A stretch of 64,000 bases of DNA from Cordilura impudica (lineage: Eukaryota; Arthropoda; Insecta; Diptera; Scathophagidae): the NCBI GenBank assembly GCA_963682025.1, contig OY821517.1:92935946-92999945 (forward strand), given 5' to 3'. The translations under genes and the position numbers were made by a program. Below, in pieces: positions 31,574 to 43,640 of the stretch (position 1 is the first letter of the stretch; every line of letters starts with the position of its first letter). Below the pieces are notes generated by a model that was given only the letters and a program-made list of their open reading frames with translations, was not told where the DNA came from and made no database searches.

Positions 31574-32072
31574 CCCCTTCATGTCCGAATTAATTTGGGT
31601 ATGGTTAAACATTTTTCAAGTTTAGTTGTTAGTTTAGACCTAAATATGAATGATATCAATTTCAAAGTCCTACGTATCCTGGTTTAGGCGTTATGAAATG
31701 TTGCCTATAGGCAACATTGTGTTTGAAAAATGACTGACCGCCATCTAAAATTATCTTTTAATTTTTTTTTTTTTTAATTTTTTTACCTTTAAAGTATATA
31801 TTTAAGCATTGAAATTTTACCTTTTAATATCTTTATTACTTTTTTTTGAGTATTTGTAAACTCACTTTTTGCAGAAAAAAATTTTTACATGTGCAGTCAC
31901 TAATATTAGCTCTCACATGATCTCTATCAGTACTTACAATAAAATATTTGCAATTAGGTTTGCAGGATATATCAAGCTACTCTGAGAAAAAAAACAGTAG
32001 GGGGAAAAAAATTACGGGACTTATAGCTAAAATATACAGTGTTGCCTATAGGCAACTTTGGGCATTAAAGGG
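31574..32072. mobile_element. piggyBac-like MITE
   Basis: Flanked by TTAA at 31570-31573 and 32073-32076. The ends read CCCCTTCATGTCCGAA and, on the complement, CCCTTTAATGCCCAAA, fitting the CCC-starting TIRs and TTAA target of piggyBac elements. The perfect palindrome GTTGCCTATAGGCAAC occurs near both ends (about 31703 and 32041). 499 bp, noncoding. Confidence 0.75.
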
Positions 32073-32076
32073 TTAA

Positions 32077-33854
32077 TCTTTTACAATAACATATATTAAA
32101 ATTTTATTTCCTTTATCTTGGCTTATTTTAGAAAGCGACTTTTTTAAAAAATTAAAGAGAATATACTTATGTTGTTATATATCTTCTAAATTTCATTAGT
32201 TATATCTTCTAAATTTCACTAGTCTGTCTCTACTGGTTGCTGAGTTATAAATTATAAATAAAATTCATAAAAAAGTTAATTTTTTGTTTCTACTTTACAT
32301 TTTTCTATATAAGATATTTTACGTTAAAGCAAATTTTTAATTATTTAGCTTTTATAAGTTGCAAAACGTAATAATTATCCAAATACAAAAACTCAAAATC
32401 AAATTATAAGAAAAAAAGCATTTTATTCGCATTAAAAGAAAAAATGACCAAAAAGCTGAAATAAACAATCGAACTAAAAATTATAAAAAAATTTCATCTA
32501 ATTTCACTGCTTATTTCCAACTCAGAATACAATAAAAATTACTTTTATAGATTTAATACAAATATGGCAAAAAATATATGCTGATGTTTTTAACTATCAA
32601 AAATATTTGACCTAAACTTAACACATTTGCATACGCCTTATATACATTTTCATTATTGACACAACAGCATTTGAAAACAATAGTATATTGAATAATTTTT
32701 TCGATTAAATTATTTAATTATTCTTAATTTAGGTATTGCATAAAATCTTTGTTGTCCAAAATATCCTCACATGCATGAGGGCATAAGTTGTTAGTTAAAA
32801 ATAAAACTCATATGAATACTTTAAGACACAAAATAACACAAACGATTTAAGTAATTAAATTTTAAATCATATGAACATTACACAATTTTAAATGATATAA
32901 TTTCAAAAAGCCTTTCAAAGAAATGAACTTATCCTACAAATGTTAGCAGACCACCCGCATAACGAAAAACATTCATGTTTTTATTTCATTTTGTTAGACT
33001 TTGGAGAAACATTGTTAGCATTTGTTAGTAATGCACAGACTTACTATGTTCTTGCTTCTGTACATTAGTGTTGAGTTTCTTTAAACACATACATGCAAGC
33101 ATATTTTTGAAACTTTTGATATTGTGGTTAAAGTAAGTACTAGCCTGCAATATAACTAAACAACATATAGACCAGGTATGTTACCATATGTATTCGTATT
33201 ACATTGCTGCAAGTTGTCCCTGAACTGAAACAGCGAGGAAAAAAGTAAATTTTTTGATACTTTTCGTGTTTGAAAGAAGTGTAGACATTTTTTGTTTATC
33301 ACCCCTGTACTCTAATGAATATTTCATGCACTCCATTAGATGCTATTTTAAATCCCATGTGGTGTCGTCTCATGCATTTCATTAGAATTTTTGACTGTTC
33401 CTACACTGGTTCCTAAAAGTACGGTAGTTTTTTTTTTTTCTATAAATTAATTTCGTACCAAAAATACAGTCAGCAATGATATCAAGAACTAGAGAGCCAA
33501 TTATGAAGATTATAAATGCAAATCAATTTCTTATCTAAAGATTTTCCTTTACGGATACTAATTGTGTGATTTAACAGGAATTATCATTGAACTGGTAGAA
33601 ATATGCACAAGAATAATTAAAAAAATTTTGGTGAAATCATATATGTAGTTGGACATTGCCAAATGTTAGCTAATTAATATTACCTTTAGTATCATATGAT
33701 TTAAAATTATGGCATTAATTTTACTTCAGTGGCAGTGCTAAACTTTATAATCAAATAATAAGTACTTTGAACTTAGGCTCTATATAATAATCACATTCAA
33801 TTTGAGCTTTCATATATCTCCAGGAAACAAAAAAGTGAACAATTCATCCATACT
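32077..33854. other. No gene seen
   Basis: AT-rich unique DNA. A 35-base scrap of R sequence (CAAAAATATTTGACCTAAAC) lies near 32598. Nothing coding. Confidence 0.5.
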
Positions 33855-34462
33855 TGGAATATTATCACTTTCTGAATCGATTTAGCGATAACCATCTGTC
33901 CGTCCGTCCGTCCGACTATGTGCTCATATAAACCTTGTAACCAAACTACAGGACGCAAATATGAGTATATTTCGATGAAGTTTAGTATATAAGCTTCCAT
34001 CGGCTGATGAACGCTATTGAAATTAGTGAAAATCAGTTATTGTTCAGACCTACTCCCCTAACAAATGATCCCTACGAGATCGACATAAATTGCTATAATA
34101 TCAAAATTATCATATAGATCTCGTTCAAATTGGGTTTGAGTATGTTTATTACATATAGTTATCAGTAGCCCAAAAAAACCTTATAGGCCAATTCTTAGTC
34201 ATAGTCACGATATGAAGCTGATTCCCGATCTTCACTTAAATCTATTAAGAACAAAGTTATTGCACAGATTTTTCTCAAATTTGGGGTGTATATGTTTTTG
34301 CAATAAAATAATATAATAATAATATAGTAACAATGCCAGTCAGATTTGATTTATGCTAATTTTCTATATCTGATTAGTTGGACCTAAGAGAGAGGGTCTC
34401 TTAACGCATGGTATACAATAGCGTATAGTCGGCCTAGATCAACCATAGCTTCCTTACTTGTT
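33855..34462 (+). repeat. R repeat copy 7 (5' truncated)
   Basis: Begins inside the family at ATTATCACTTTCTGAATCGA, has three to four TCCG units and ends GTATAGTCGGCCTAGATCAA with CTTCCTTACTTGTTTG. Its palindrome is diverged. Confidence 0.8.
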
Positions 34463-34635
34463 TGTATTAAGTCTATGCAAAATTTCATACTCCATAGCAT
34501 CCAGATAATTGTATATAATACAAATGAACATACAAATTACAAAGCAGTTTCATTATTTTCTTCTGAGTAATACAGTATGTCTTGTAAGCCACGGGCTCAC
34601 TTTTGAAAATTTTGAAAATACGAATTGATTCTAGC
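34463..34635. other. Short unassigned spacer
   Basis: No frame or repeat recognised. Confidence 0.4.
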
Positions 34636-34945
34636 TATCTGATCGTACCCAATCCGTTAACGTGAAAAATATAAAATCTCAACGACGTTGAATATTACGA
34701 GAGGGGTGCCCCAGGAATCCATCCTAGGGCCTCTGCTTTTTCTCTGTGTACTAATGATCTGCCTTCACAGCTTCTCCATTGCAAATATAAGGAAACTCGA
34801 AGAGGATTTAAATAATATCCATCGTTGGGCTGTGGCCATTAGAATCCAAATTTTTGATGTTTAGTAAACGATCTAAATAACCACCCATGGTTCATGATAT
34901 TGCTATTAACGGTCAAAAGATTCCTATTGTTCCAACTGCCAAAAA
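34636..34945 (+). repeat. Fragment of the 20.5-23 kb LINE family
   Basis: Matches 22005-22380 closely (TATCTGATCGTACCCAATCC, GAGAGGGGTGCCCCAGGAAT, GAAACTCGAAGAGGATTTAA, GGTCAAAAGATTCCTATTGT), with an internal deletion removing the DD block. It stops abruptly at CCAAAAA where a different LINE begins. Confidence 0.75.
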
Positions 34946-36410
34946 TACGAAAGGATTTAAGAGAACAACATTCTGTTGAAAAAATATTTTTTTCATTGAT
35001 TTTACCTCTGAAGATACTTTTTAATAAATCATTAAGGGCGGGTTATTTTATTCAAAAATGGAAATATACGATGATATTTCCAATACTGAAGTCTGGGAAT
35101 AAAAATAATGTTGAAAATTACAGGACTATTTCTAAATTGACTAATATTGAAAAAGTTTTTGAGCATATTGTGTACAGAAAACTTTTTTTTTATCGTTTAA
35201 AGCGTTACATTTGCATATCTCAGCATGGATTTCTGGCTGGGAGGTCACCTACCACTAACCTAGCTGTTTTCACAAATTTTTGTATATCTTGTTTAGATAA
35301 AGGTGTTCAAGTTGATTCAGTATATACGGATTTTGCGAAAGCATTTGATCGTGTTCCACATGAACTTCTTTTATTAAAGCTTTCAAGGATTGGTTTCCAT
35401 TCGGAAATGCTTAGTTGGTTTCGCTATTATTTAACTGACCGTCTTTCTACGGTTTCAATAGATGGAATCTGTTTTAGATCTTTCATTTCGACCTCTGGTA
35501 TACCGCAATGTAGTATCCTGGGTCCCTTACTTTTTAATATTTTTATAAATGATATTTATCACTTTTGTATGCTGATGATCGTAAAATTTTCAAACCAATT
35601 TCAACAGTTACAGATATTTCTGATCTTCAGGATGACTTAAATAGGCTTATTTTATGGTCTGATTGTAATTACTTTCCTTTTAATATTGAAAAATGCTTTC
35701 ATATGACGTTTCATAGATGTCGACATATTCTTCTTTCTCAATATATAATGAAGCATCATGTTTTATCATCTGTAGATGAAATGTTAGACTTAGGTGTAAT
35801 TTTTGATCCTAAGCTATCACTTGGTAGGCACTTAAATTATGTGATACCGAAATTATATGCAATGTTTGGTTTTATTCGTCGAAACTCAGATAATGTCTTT
35901 GATCATTATATTAAGAAAGCATTATTTACTTCTTTTGTTAGATCAAAGTTAGAATACGCTTCATTTATTTGCAGCTATTCACGTAAATCGTATTGAGAAA
36001 ATTCAAGTTAAAATCATAAAGTATGCGCTTTCGTTTTTAAATTTTCAGTCTGCATCGTCTTCTATTCCTTCTCTTTCTGTGCCTTATGAGAGTAAGTATG
36101 CTCTACTTTCAATGAAAACTTTGGAAGTTAGAAGAAAGATATTTTCTCTAAATATTTTACACGGTATTATTTGTGGTGAAATTGGTTGCTCTGAATTGTT
36201 ACAATTAATTAACATTTATGTTCCTCCAAGGGTGTTTCGCAGAATTGATAAATCCTTTTATGTTGATAAGCATAAAACAGATTATGCATTAAAGGAGCCG
36301 CTTACAAAGGCTTGTAGATTATTTAATAATTATTGCAATATTTTGGATATTACTGTTCCCCATACCCAATTTAGACCTATTTTAAATAATGTTAAGTTCT
36401 TTTAATTAAT
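34946..36410 (+). pseudogene. Second LINE reverse transcriptase, lightly decayed
   Basis: A 5'-truncated non-LTR RT. The first frame (to 35640) has MIFPILKSGNKNNVENYR, QHGFLAGRSPTTNLAVF, VYTDFAKAFDRVPHELL (catalytic A block) and SGIPQCSILGPLLFNIF, where the usual Gly after GIPQ is Cys. A frameshift near 35570 moves to the next frame with MYADDRKIFKPI (catalytic DD) and LDLGVIFDPKLSLGRHLNYV, to 35996. Another frameshift near 35970 leads to HVNRIEKIQVKIIKYAL and the C-terminal part to a stop at 36405 (VPYESKYALLSMKTLEVRR). The open stretches are long, so decay is recent compared with the LINE at 20.5 kb. No endonuclease is present. Confidence 0.8.
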
Positions 36411-36487
36411 ATATTTTTACGTTTTCTTGCAAGTCTGTAAGGATAATATTGTATCCATAGTATCCAAGTAAGAGAACTGGTTGTTAG

Positions 36488-37026
36488 GTCTAACTAGTTG
36501 GGTATAGAAAATAACCGTAACCCTAATATGAGTGGAATTTTAATATTTTTTACCTGTAGATCTGAAAAAGTTACTTTCGAATGCTATATTTATAAGGGGA
36601 CAGGTCGAGAAATGAACGGCCCATATTTGAGAAAAATCTGTGCATTATTTTTGTTTTTGATAAGCAAAAGTGAGGACCAGGAAGCAGCTTTATATGAGGG
36701 CAATGACCAAGAATTGATTAATGGATGTAATAAACGCGCACAAACCCAATTTGACCGAGATCTATATGATAATTCGGATCTTATGGCATGTTAAATCGAT
36801 CTAACAGGGGTCATTTGCATGAGGACTAGGTCTGAGCATGCAATGATTTTTACCGCTATCATATATCTATGACCGATATAAGCATTTATACCAAATTTCG
36901 TTAAAATATATTCACATTTTATATATTTTTCGACCTGATGTTACATTACGAAACATAAATAGACACACGGACGGACGGACATCGCTAAATCGACTCAGAA
37001 AGTGATTCTAAGTTCATCGGTATACC
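36488..37026 (-). repeat. R repeat copy 8 (partial, inverted)
   Basis: Inverted internal part from AACTAGTTGGGTATAGAAAA to the (CGGA)n microsatellite and GATTCTAAGTTCATCGGTAT. Both ends are missing and it is well diverged. Confidence 0.75.
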
Positions 37027-37747
37027 CTGAATACATACCGGTAAATGGTAAAAATATATTCTCTAGTGGAAATAATTTGAAAACTGCCCGAAATATAAAT
37101 AAAAATTAATACAATAAAATATTTAGTAAATAGCTAAGTTTACCATAAATCTAAATATAATATTTAAATTAAGATATTTTTACAAAATAGGGCCTTGGAC
37201 AAGTTTGCAGAACATGTACGGGTCAGCACAGAATAGTCAAAAACGGATATTTTTTACATGAAATTAATTATATCGCCAGTTAGCAAATATGTGAAAATCA
37301 CACTAAACTTATATTTGTGAACGTAATCGTAGCCATTATTTGTCAGTTAATTAGGAAAAATTTTCTAGTATATTCCGTTTTTGTTATTGAGTGTATTCGA
37401 AGTGTGTCTTTATACATTTTATTTTAATTTATTTTGGGGTACTTTAAAATAAAATTATTAATAAATGCGAAATTAACCCTAAGATCTCTTTTGCTGTCTC
37501 TTATTTCTGACTTTCTGGTTGAATTTTCCGTTTTGGTGTATTCAGGGACTTAGAGTAAAATTTCACGTCGAATATTTTTGCGGAACATTTCAACCCCTTA
37601 AATCCCTGTGTTAATGGTGTTTTTTGCTCTTTGCAGAGCTGGAAAACTTTAATCCCCCCTCAAATATAATTCAAATGTAAACTTTCAAATCGCCAACACG
37701 CGTGTATTTTTTGTCTCCTCTATTAAAATTTATAGGCGGGAACTTGT
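37027..37747. other. No gene seen
   Basis: AT-rich unique DNA without motif. Confidence 0.5.
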
Positions 37748-38532
37748 ATTTATACCCTATACCACTATGTGGCTTGGGTATAATGACTTTGTGCTGCTGT
37801 TTGTAACTACCAAAAATATTTAACCTAAACCCATCTTTTATTATACCGATCGAATCAGAATCACTATCTGATTCGATTTAACGATGTCCGTCCGTCCGTG
37901 CGTCTGTGTGTCCATGTAAGGCTTGTTATCAAACTGCAGGTCGCAAATATAAATATATTTTGATAAAATTTGGTATTTAAGCTGTTATCGGACGTAGAAT
38001 AAACGGCATTGAAATCGGTCCATGTTCAGACCTAGCCCCCATACAAATGACCCCTATGAAATCGACATAAATTGCCATAAGAACCAAATTGTCATATAGA
38101 TCTTACTCAAATTGGGTTTGTATGCGTTTATTACATCCATTAATGAGTAGTCCAAAAATGATGCCTATGGGACAACTCCTAGGCCCCATATAGAGCTGCT
38201 TCCCCATCTTCACTTAAATCTATCAAAAAATAAAAATATTGGACTGATTCTTCTCAAATTTTGTTTGTATATATTTTTGCAAAATAAAAGAGTCTTTACC
38301 ACACATAATCAGGATCGGTCCATTTTTGGGCCTAGTCCCCATATAGATATAGCATCCGATATGAACTTTTTCATATCTGTAGCCAAACAATTAATAAAAA
38401 TCCCACTCAAATTTAGTTTGTGCTTATTTTCTATATCCAGTTAGTTTGGTCTAAGAGATAGGGTCTCTAAACGCATGGTATAGGGTATCGAATAGTCGGT
38501 CTAGACCGACTTTAATTTTCTTACTTATTTTG
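37748..38532 (+). repeat. R repeat copy 9 (complete)
   Basis: From TTTATACCCTATACCACTAT to GTCGGTCTAGACCGAC and TTTTCTTACTTATTTT, with both ends present. Confidence 0.85.
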
Positions 38533-39136
38533 TTATGTTGTACAATGTTATTAATTATAATTTTTACTTTCTTTATTTTTCTAACTTTATTCTAGAGAAC
38601 ATCTGCATTCGAAATTTTACCACAACATGAAATTTTTGAGAAAATGAGGTCAAAGACTACAAAAAGATTGTTGCTGGTTATTTTTTTTTGATAATTTATA
38701 CTAATTTTTCTCCTAAATCTAACGAGGTACAAAAATTAAAGTAAAAAAGTTGTTTTGTTTTAGAAATATAATGTTTTGTGTTCTGAAAATATGATCTCAA
38801 ATGAATTTTTTAATTAGCTATAGTTTTTGAATTACTTGAATTTTTCTTTATAGTTTTTAATTATATTAAAAAGAAAATGTTTTTTTATTTTTTATCGATT
38901 GTTGTAAATCTGATTTGAAATTTATCAGAAGTTTACAAGAATATGAAAGTATTAAATTTTTAAAGTACTTTTTAAAAACTTTTCGTCCTATAAATAAAAA
39001 TATGTATATTTTTCATTTCCACAGATCATCTTCTTTAAAGATTAAAATTTATTTTTAGAAAGTATTATATTCAGCACTCTTTGTTGACCTTTAAAAAGGA
39101 GTAGAGATCCAATCAATGGAAAACTGAATTCAATTT
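38533..39136. other. No gene seen
   Basis: AT-rich DNA between two complete R copies in the same orientation. Nothing recognised. Confidence 0.5.
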
Positions 39137-39936
39137 TTATACCACGAAGTGGTTTGGGTATAATGACTTTATGCTGCTGTTTGTAACAACCAAAAATATT
39201 TGACCTAGACCTATCTCTAATTATACCGATCGAATCAGGATCACTATCTGATTTGATTTAACGATGTCCGTCCGTGTGTCCGTCCGTCCGTCCATCTGTG
39301 TGTCCATGTAAACTTTTAATCAAACTGCAGGTCGCAAATATGCGTACGTTTTGATGAAGTTAGGTATATAAGCTTTTGTCGGCCATAGGATGAACGCTAT
39401 TGAAATTGGTGAAAATCCGTCCATGTTCAGACCAAGCCCCCATACAAATGTACTCTATGAAATCGACATCAATTGCCATAAGATCCAAATTATCATAAAG
39501 ATCTTACTCAAATTGGGTTTGTATGCATTTATAACATCCATTAGTGAGTAGTCCAAAAATTATCCCTATGGGACAACCCTTACTCATAGGCCCCATGTAG
39601 AACTGCTTCCCGATCTGCACTTAAATCTATCAAAAAACAAAAGTATTGCACTGATTCTTTTCAAATTTTGTTTGTATATATTTTTGAAAAATAGAAGAGA
39701 CTTTACCAAACACGATCAGGATTGCTCCATTTTTGGACCTAGTCCCCATATAGATATAGCATCCGATATGAACTTTTTCATATCTGCAGCCAAAAAAATT
39801 AATAAAAATCCCACTCTAATTTGGTTTATCTTATTTTCTATGTCCAGTTAGTTTGGCCTAAGAGATAGGGTCTCTAAACGCATGGTATAGGGTATCGTAT
39901 AGTTGGTCTAGACCGACTATAATTTTCTTACTTTTT
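39137..39936 (+). repeat. R repeat copy 10 (complete)
   Basis: TTTTTATACCACGAAGTGGT start (first block shortened), expanded TCCG microsatellite at 39266-39295 with a TGTG interruption, and GTTGGTCTAGACCGAC end. Confidence 0.85.
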
Positions 39937-40532
39937 CTATATACGATCTCACAGTTCACGTGTATATAGTCGTGTACTGTGCAGTATTTTGTTAACCTTA
40001 ATTGCTTCATCGTTCAATAATTTTTTTTTCAATATTAGACTAACAACAAGATTTTTTGTTAAGGCTAAATTAATAAAGCTCTAGAAATAAAATCGAAGTA
40101 TGTGGTAAAGTATAGATAAGGTTCCAAGAGATATTTTTTGAGAAAAATATATTGGATATTTTTAAGGATATGCAAGAATAACATTTTAAAAGGGCATTAC
40201 TTACAATTCTTCGTCATGGAAAATGAAAACAATAATAATTTAGAGATTGTTCCCTTTCATTTGCTACCCATATTGATATAAACTGATGGTTAGAAATATT
40301 TAAATAAATATTTTGTTTGGATCCTTAAAACTTTGAAGTCCTTTCAAAAGGTGAAAAGATCAGAAAATGAAAAACTGAGAACGCAGTTTTACTATACATG
40401 ATCTGCACTTTCATGTGTGAATATGGTCTTGTTCAAGTCCAATAAAAAAATTGTAGAGTAGAAGAGATGTACGCGTATGAGTTATATTTTTATTATTAAA
40501 TCAAGCATACGTCAGTATTTTTTTATTATATA
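39937..40532. other. No gene seen
   Basis: AT-rich unique sequence. ATCTACAT at 40533-40540 is the left target duplication of the hAT element. Confidence 0.5.
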
Positions 40533-40779
40533 ATCTACATCAGCGGTCACCAAGTACTTTCATTTGAGGTCCGTTTTTTAAAAAGTCACGACCGTCGTGG
40601 TCCGGAAGGCAATAAACTGAACTATTTAAATAATATGTTTAGATACTGTATCAATGGACAAATAAAATGAATGGGTTTCGGTGCATTATTTTATTAAATA
40701 ATAAACAAATGCTTTGAATAAAAAGAAGTAAGCACTAAGGGTTTTGACAATATTAATGAGAAAAATTAAATTTTTTGTC

Positions 40780-42245
40780 TTGGACTATCCATCTGGAGAG
40801 AAGCTTTATTACTCCCGAAAATACTTGCAGCTTCATTACACCATTCATCCCCAGGATTCAGAGAGCAGATTTTACTGAGGATATCGACAACATTCCCAAT
40901 TATCTTAAAATCTATGAATCTGTTATCAAATTCCGATTTCAGATCCTCAATGAACGTCTTGTATTGGCCGACGTCAAGCCAGTTGTCATTGCAGATTTTT
41001 TTTTAAATTATCCAGATCAATTTTGAAAAGATCGAGTTTTCGCAAAAAGCTTTTTACTTCTGTCAGAAGCTCCCATACAAGCTTTCCTTTGCCTTGAAGT
41101 TTAAGGTTCAGATAATTGATGTGTTTAAAAATATCTGATAAGAAAGCAATGGAAGATACGTTTTCTTTGATCAATTTTGAAAATAAATATCTTCCAGTCT
41201 TCTAAAATGGTGAAGAATCGTTGTAAAACGCAGCCTTTGCTTAACTATCTCATATTATTATGCAATAACAGATCGTCATATTGAGCATCCACTTCGTCAA
41301 GAAATATTTTCAGTTCACGATGTTTCAGTGCTGATTTTGCCCGAAGAAAATTTATTATTTTCATCACTTCTTGCATTATTCATTCCAGATAAAGATTAAG
41401 TTTGCAGCAAAGTACAGTCTGATGAATGATACAATAGGAAGAAATCAAATTTTTATTACATTTTGCACTGGTTCTCAATAGGTGAACTAGTCCTTTTTAG
41501 CCCCAACCATCGCTGGTGCACCGTCCGTAGTTACTGATAAAAGCTTTTTAAATTTTAACTCATTTTTAACGAAATAATCCATCACCGCGTCCATCATGTC
41601 TTCTCCTAGGGTTCTTCCTATTGACGGCAAAATAAGTAATACCTCCTCAGCAAAAGTTTGTCTCATTTTGTCGCACAAAAATAACCAATTGTGCTTTATC
41701 AGTGATGTCACATGATTCATCTATAGCCAAGGAGTAATAATCTGAATTATTTAACTGCCGCTTCACATCACAATGATTTTCTTCTGCCAGAACGTGTGTG
41801 TTTCTTGTGTTGGTACTCGCAGTTAACGGAATCCATCGAATAGTTTCAACAACATCTTTTCTGTTCTCAAACAAAATATTGCCTGCCTCGAGCATACATT
41901 CCTTGACTATGTCAGTATCAGTGAATGGTTTCATATGCTTAGCAAGAATCCAAGAAATACGTAAAGAAGCTTCACCACATTTCTCCTGCTCAGTCAATGA
42001 ACTACTCATGATTTGAGTCGTCGATGCGTAACTTGACAATAAATTTGCTATTTTAGATTTACGCAGATTACTGCCAAGTCGAAAATTGATTTGTGTTTAG
42101 TCTCATAATGTCGTTTTATATGCGAGCTTTTAATTAACGCAACTGTTTGTTGACAAATCAAGCACATCGGTACTGCTCCAGCACTATTTGGCAGCGTGAA
42201 ACAATACAAATCGGTCCATTCTGGCAAAAACTTTCTTTTTTTATA
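40780..42245 (-). pseudogene. hAT transposase (BED finger type), broken
   Basis: hAT transposases join a BED zinc finger to an RNase H-like catalytic core with a large insertion. The finger is visible at about 42185-42100 (CLICQQTVALIKSSHIKRH, a C2-H-H arrangement), preceded by FLPEWTDLYCF. The next frame (42039-41647) has SSSLTEQEKCGEASLRIS and YYSLAIDESCDITDKAQLVI with a catalytic Asp. A frameshift near 41700 leads to LLSVTTDGAPAMVGAKK (second Asp, 41720-41487), then the insertion domain in pieces (ISSYCIIHQTVLCC, ALKHRELKIFLDEVDAQYDD, LKLQGKGKLVWELLTEV). The C-terminal dimerisation block is lost. At least three frameshifts plus stops. It resembles the SCAND3/GTF2IRD2-related hAT group. Confidence 0.8.
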
Positions 42246-42533
42246 AAAAAAATACCTTACAAATTTAATCAGGTACCTTCAGTCTTAGCGTAGCTAGGTA
42301 ATCGTATTTAGAGCACTCCGTGTTGGCGTCCGTCACTCAATTAAAAACAAAATACTGAACCCATAAGCGACCGAAAGCCTCAAATCATCAAATCATTCAA
42401 AAATACCAACAACCTTTGGTGATGATCCGTGAACAGTAATAGGGAAATCTATGCAAAAAAAGATGATAATTTGGGAGCGATAACACAAACAATTTCATTA
42501 GTAATATGCATGTCATCAGTGAGATGCAACAAA

Positions 42534-42617
42534 ATCTCACACATACACTCGTCGAACAGGCTATGTTGATAGTTATGAATGATTTGATGAGTCTGTCCGA
42601 CGAGTGTGTGTGTGAGA
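42534..42617. repeat. 26-bp inverted repeat inside hAT end
   Basis: ATCTCACACATACACTCGTC (arm 42534-42559) and its complement (42592-42617) match at 24 of 26 positions, with a 32-base spacer. It is subterminal in the transposon, upstream of the transposase. Confidence 0.8.
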
Positions 42618-42747
42618 TAATATTTCTCATGAATTTGTTGTTACATAATGTAAAATATTTTGTATTGTTAACACAAGGTCCGCATAAAATAGGTCTACGG
42701 TCCGGATTTGGACCGCGGTCCGCCAGTTGGTGACCCCTGATCTACAT

Positions 42748-43640
42748 AGATATACATGTTAATAAAAATTATTTAAGCCTTAGCTAAATAATTTTGGTGT
42801 AGAATGAATTTAGAAATCATCAACAGCTCTTGAGTGGTAGCTGAAATATTAAACAAACAAAAGGCTCTCCAGTTTGGACTGAGAACGCCCCTTTGGAGGT
42901 TTTACTATAATGTCATAGTACGTTTACACTGACTTGGAATTTCTCAACCCCAGACAACGACACCGATAAAGTTCCACAGTGTTATTATATATATTTATTA
43001 TATCTTATATTTTTTTATATTACGTTCCTACCTGTTGCAAAATTTAGAAAAAGTTTCGCTGTAAAATCTAGTAAACATTTTTAAATGGGGCTTTAACTGA
43101 CAGCAAATTCGTTTCATGATCCTTGAACTACATTTTACAAAATGATTTTTGAACGCAAATGATGTTTTCGGGACCTTAACGATGCCCCAGTGACGTAAAC
43201 TAGATGTCAGAGCTTCTCAACTAGGTTATTCCACATTTAAGAGTAATGTAGAATAACCTAGTTTTTCCGTTTATACCTGTTCTAAATGCACTGGTCTACA
43301 AATAAAAAAAAAGTTGACTAAAGAAAAGAAGCATGTTTCTAAACTAATCTGGGTGCGCTGAATTCGAATCTAGCATAAAAATTGGCCTATCACATCTTGT
43401 TCATCTTTTATCGCATGCTGGCAATACTGTAAAACAGTCAATACTGACACTACAATTTCACAATAATTAATTTGACAGAAGCCCACAATCATTCTAAATC
43501 TTCATAATGTAGCGTTTAAGCATATCAGGCAGATAGTGTGTTACCGATTCAAGCTATTTTTGATCTGTGTGTGGTGAATATTTGGTTAAAAAAAGGTATG
43601 TGCAATATCAGAACCATTAAAATATGCATATTTATTCAAT
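42748..43640. other. Unassigned, contains a strong hairpin
   Basis: AT-rich. The block TGACTTGGAATTTCTCAAC (about 42939) recurs at about 44964, on the other side of the pseudogene at 43641. An inverted repeat lies at 43219-43263. Confidence 0.5.
43219..43263. repeat. 19-bp perfect-stem hairpin
   Basis: AACTAGGTTATTCCACATT (43219-43237), spacer TAAGAGT, and AATGTAGAATAACCTAGTT (43245-43263), with one mismatch in 19. Such a stem is unlikely by chance; it is perhaps the end structure of a small element. Confidence 0.75.

Larger units (their letters stand above)
40541..42739 (-). mobile_element. hAT DNA transposon with intact ends
   Basis: TIRs CAGCGGTCACCAAGT (left) and CAGGGGTCACCAACT (right complement). 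The 8-bp target duplication ATCTACAT is perfect at 40533-40540 and 42740-42747, which defines the hAT superfamily. 2199 bp. The transposase on the minus strand is broken. Confidence 0.9.
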
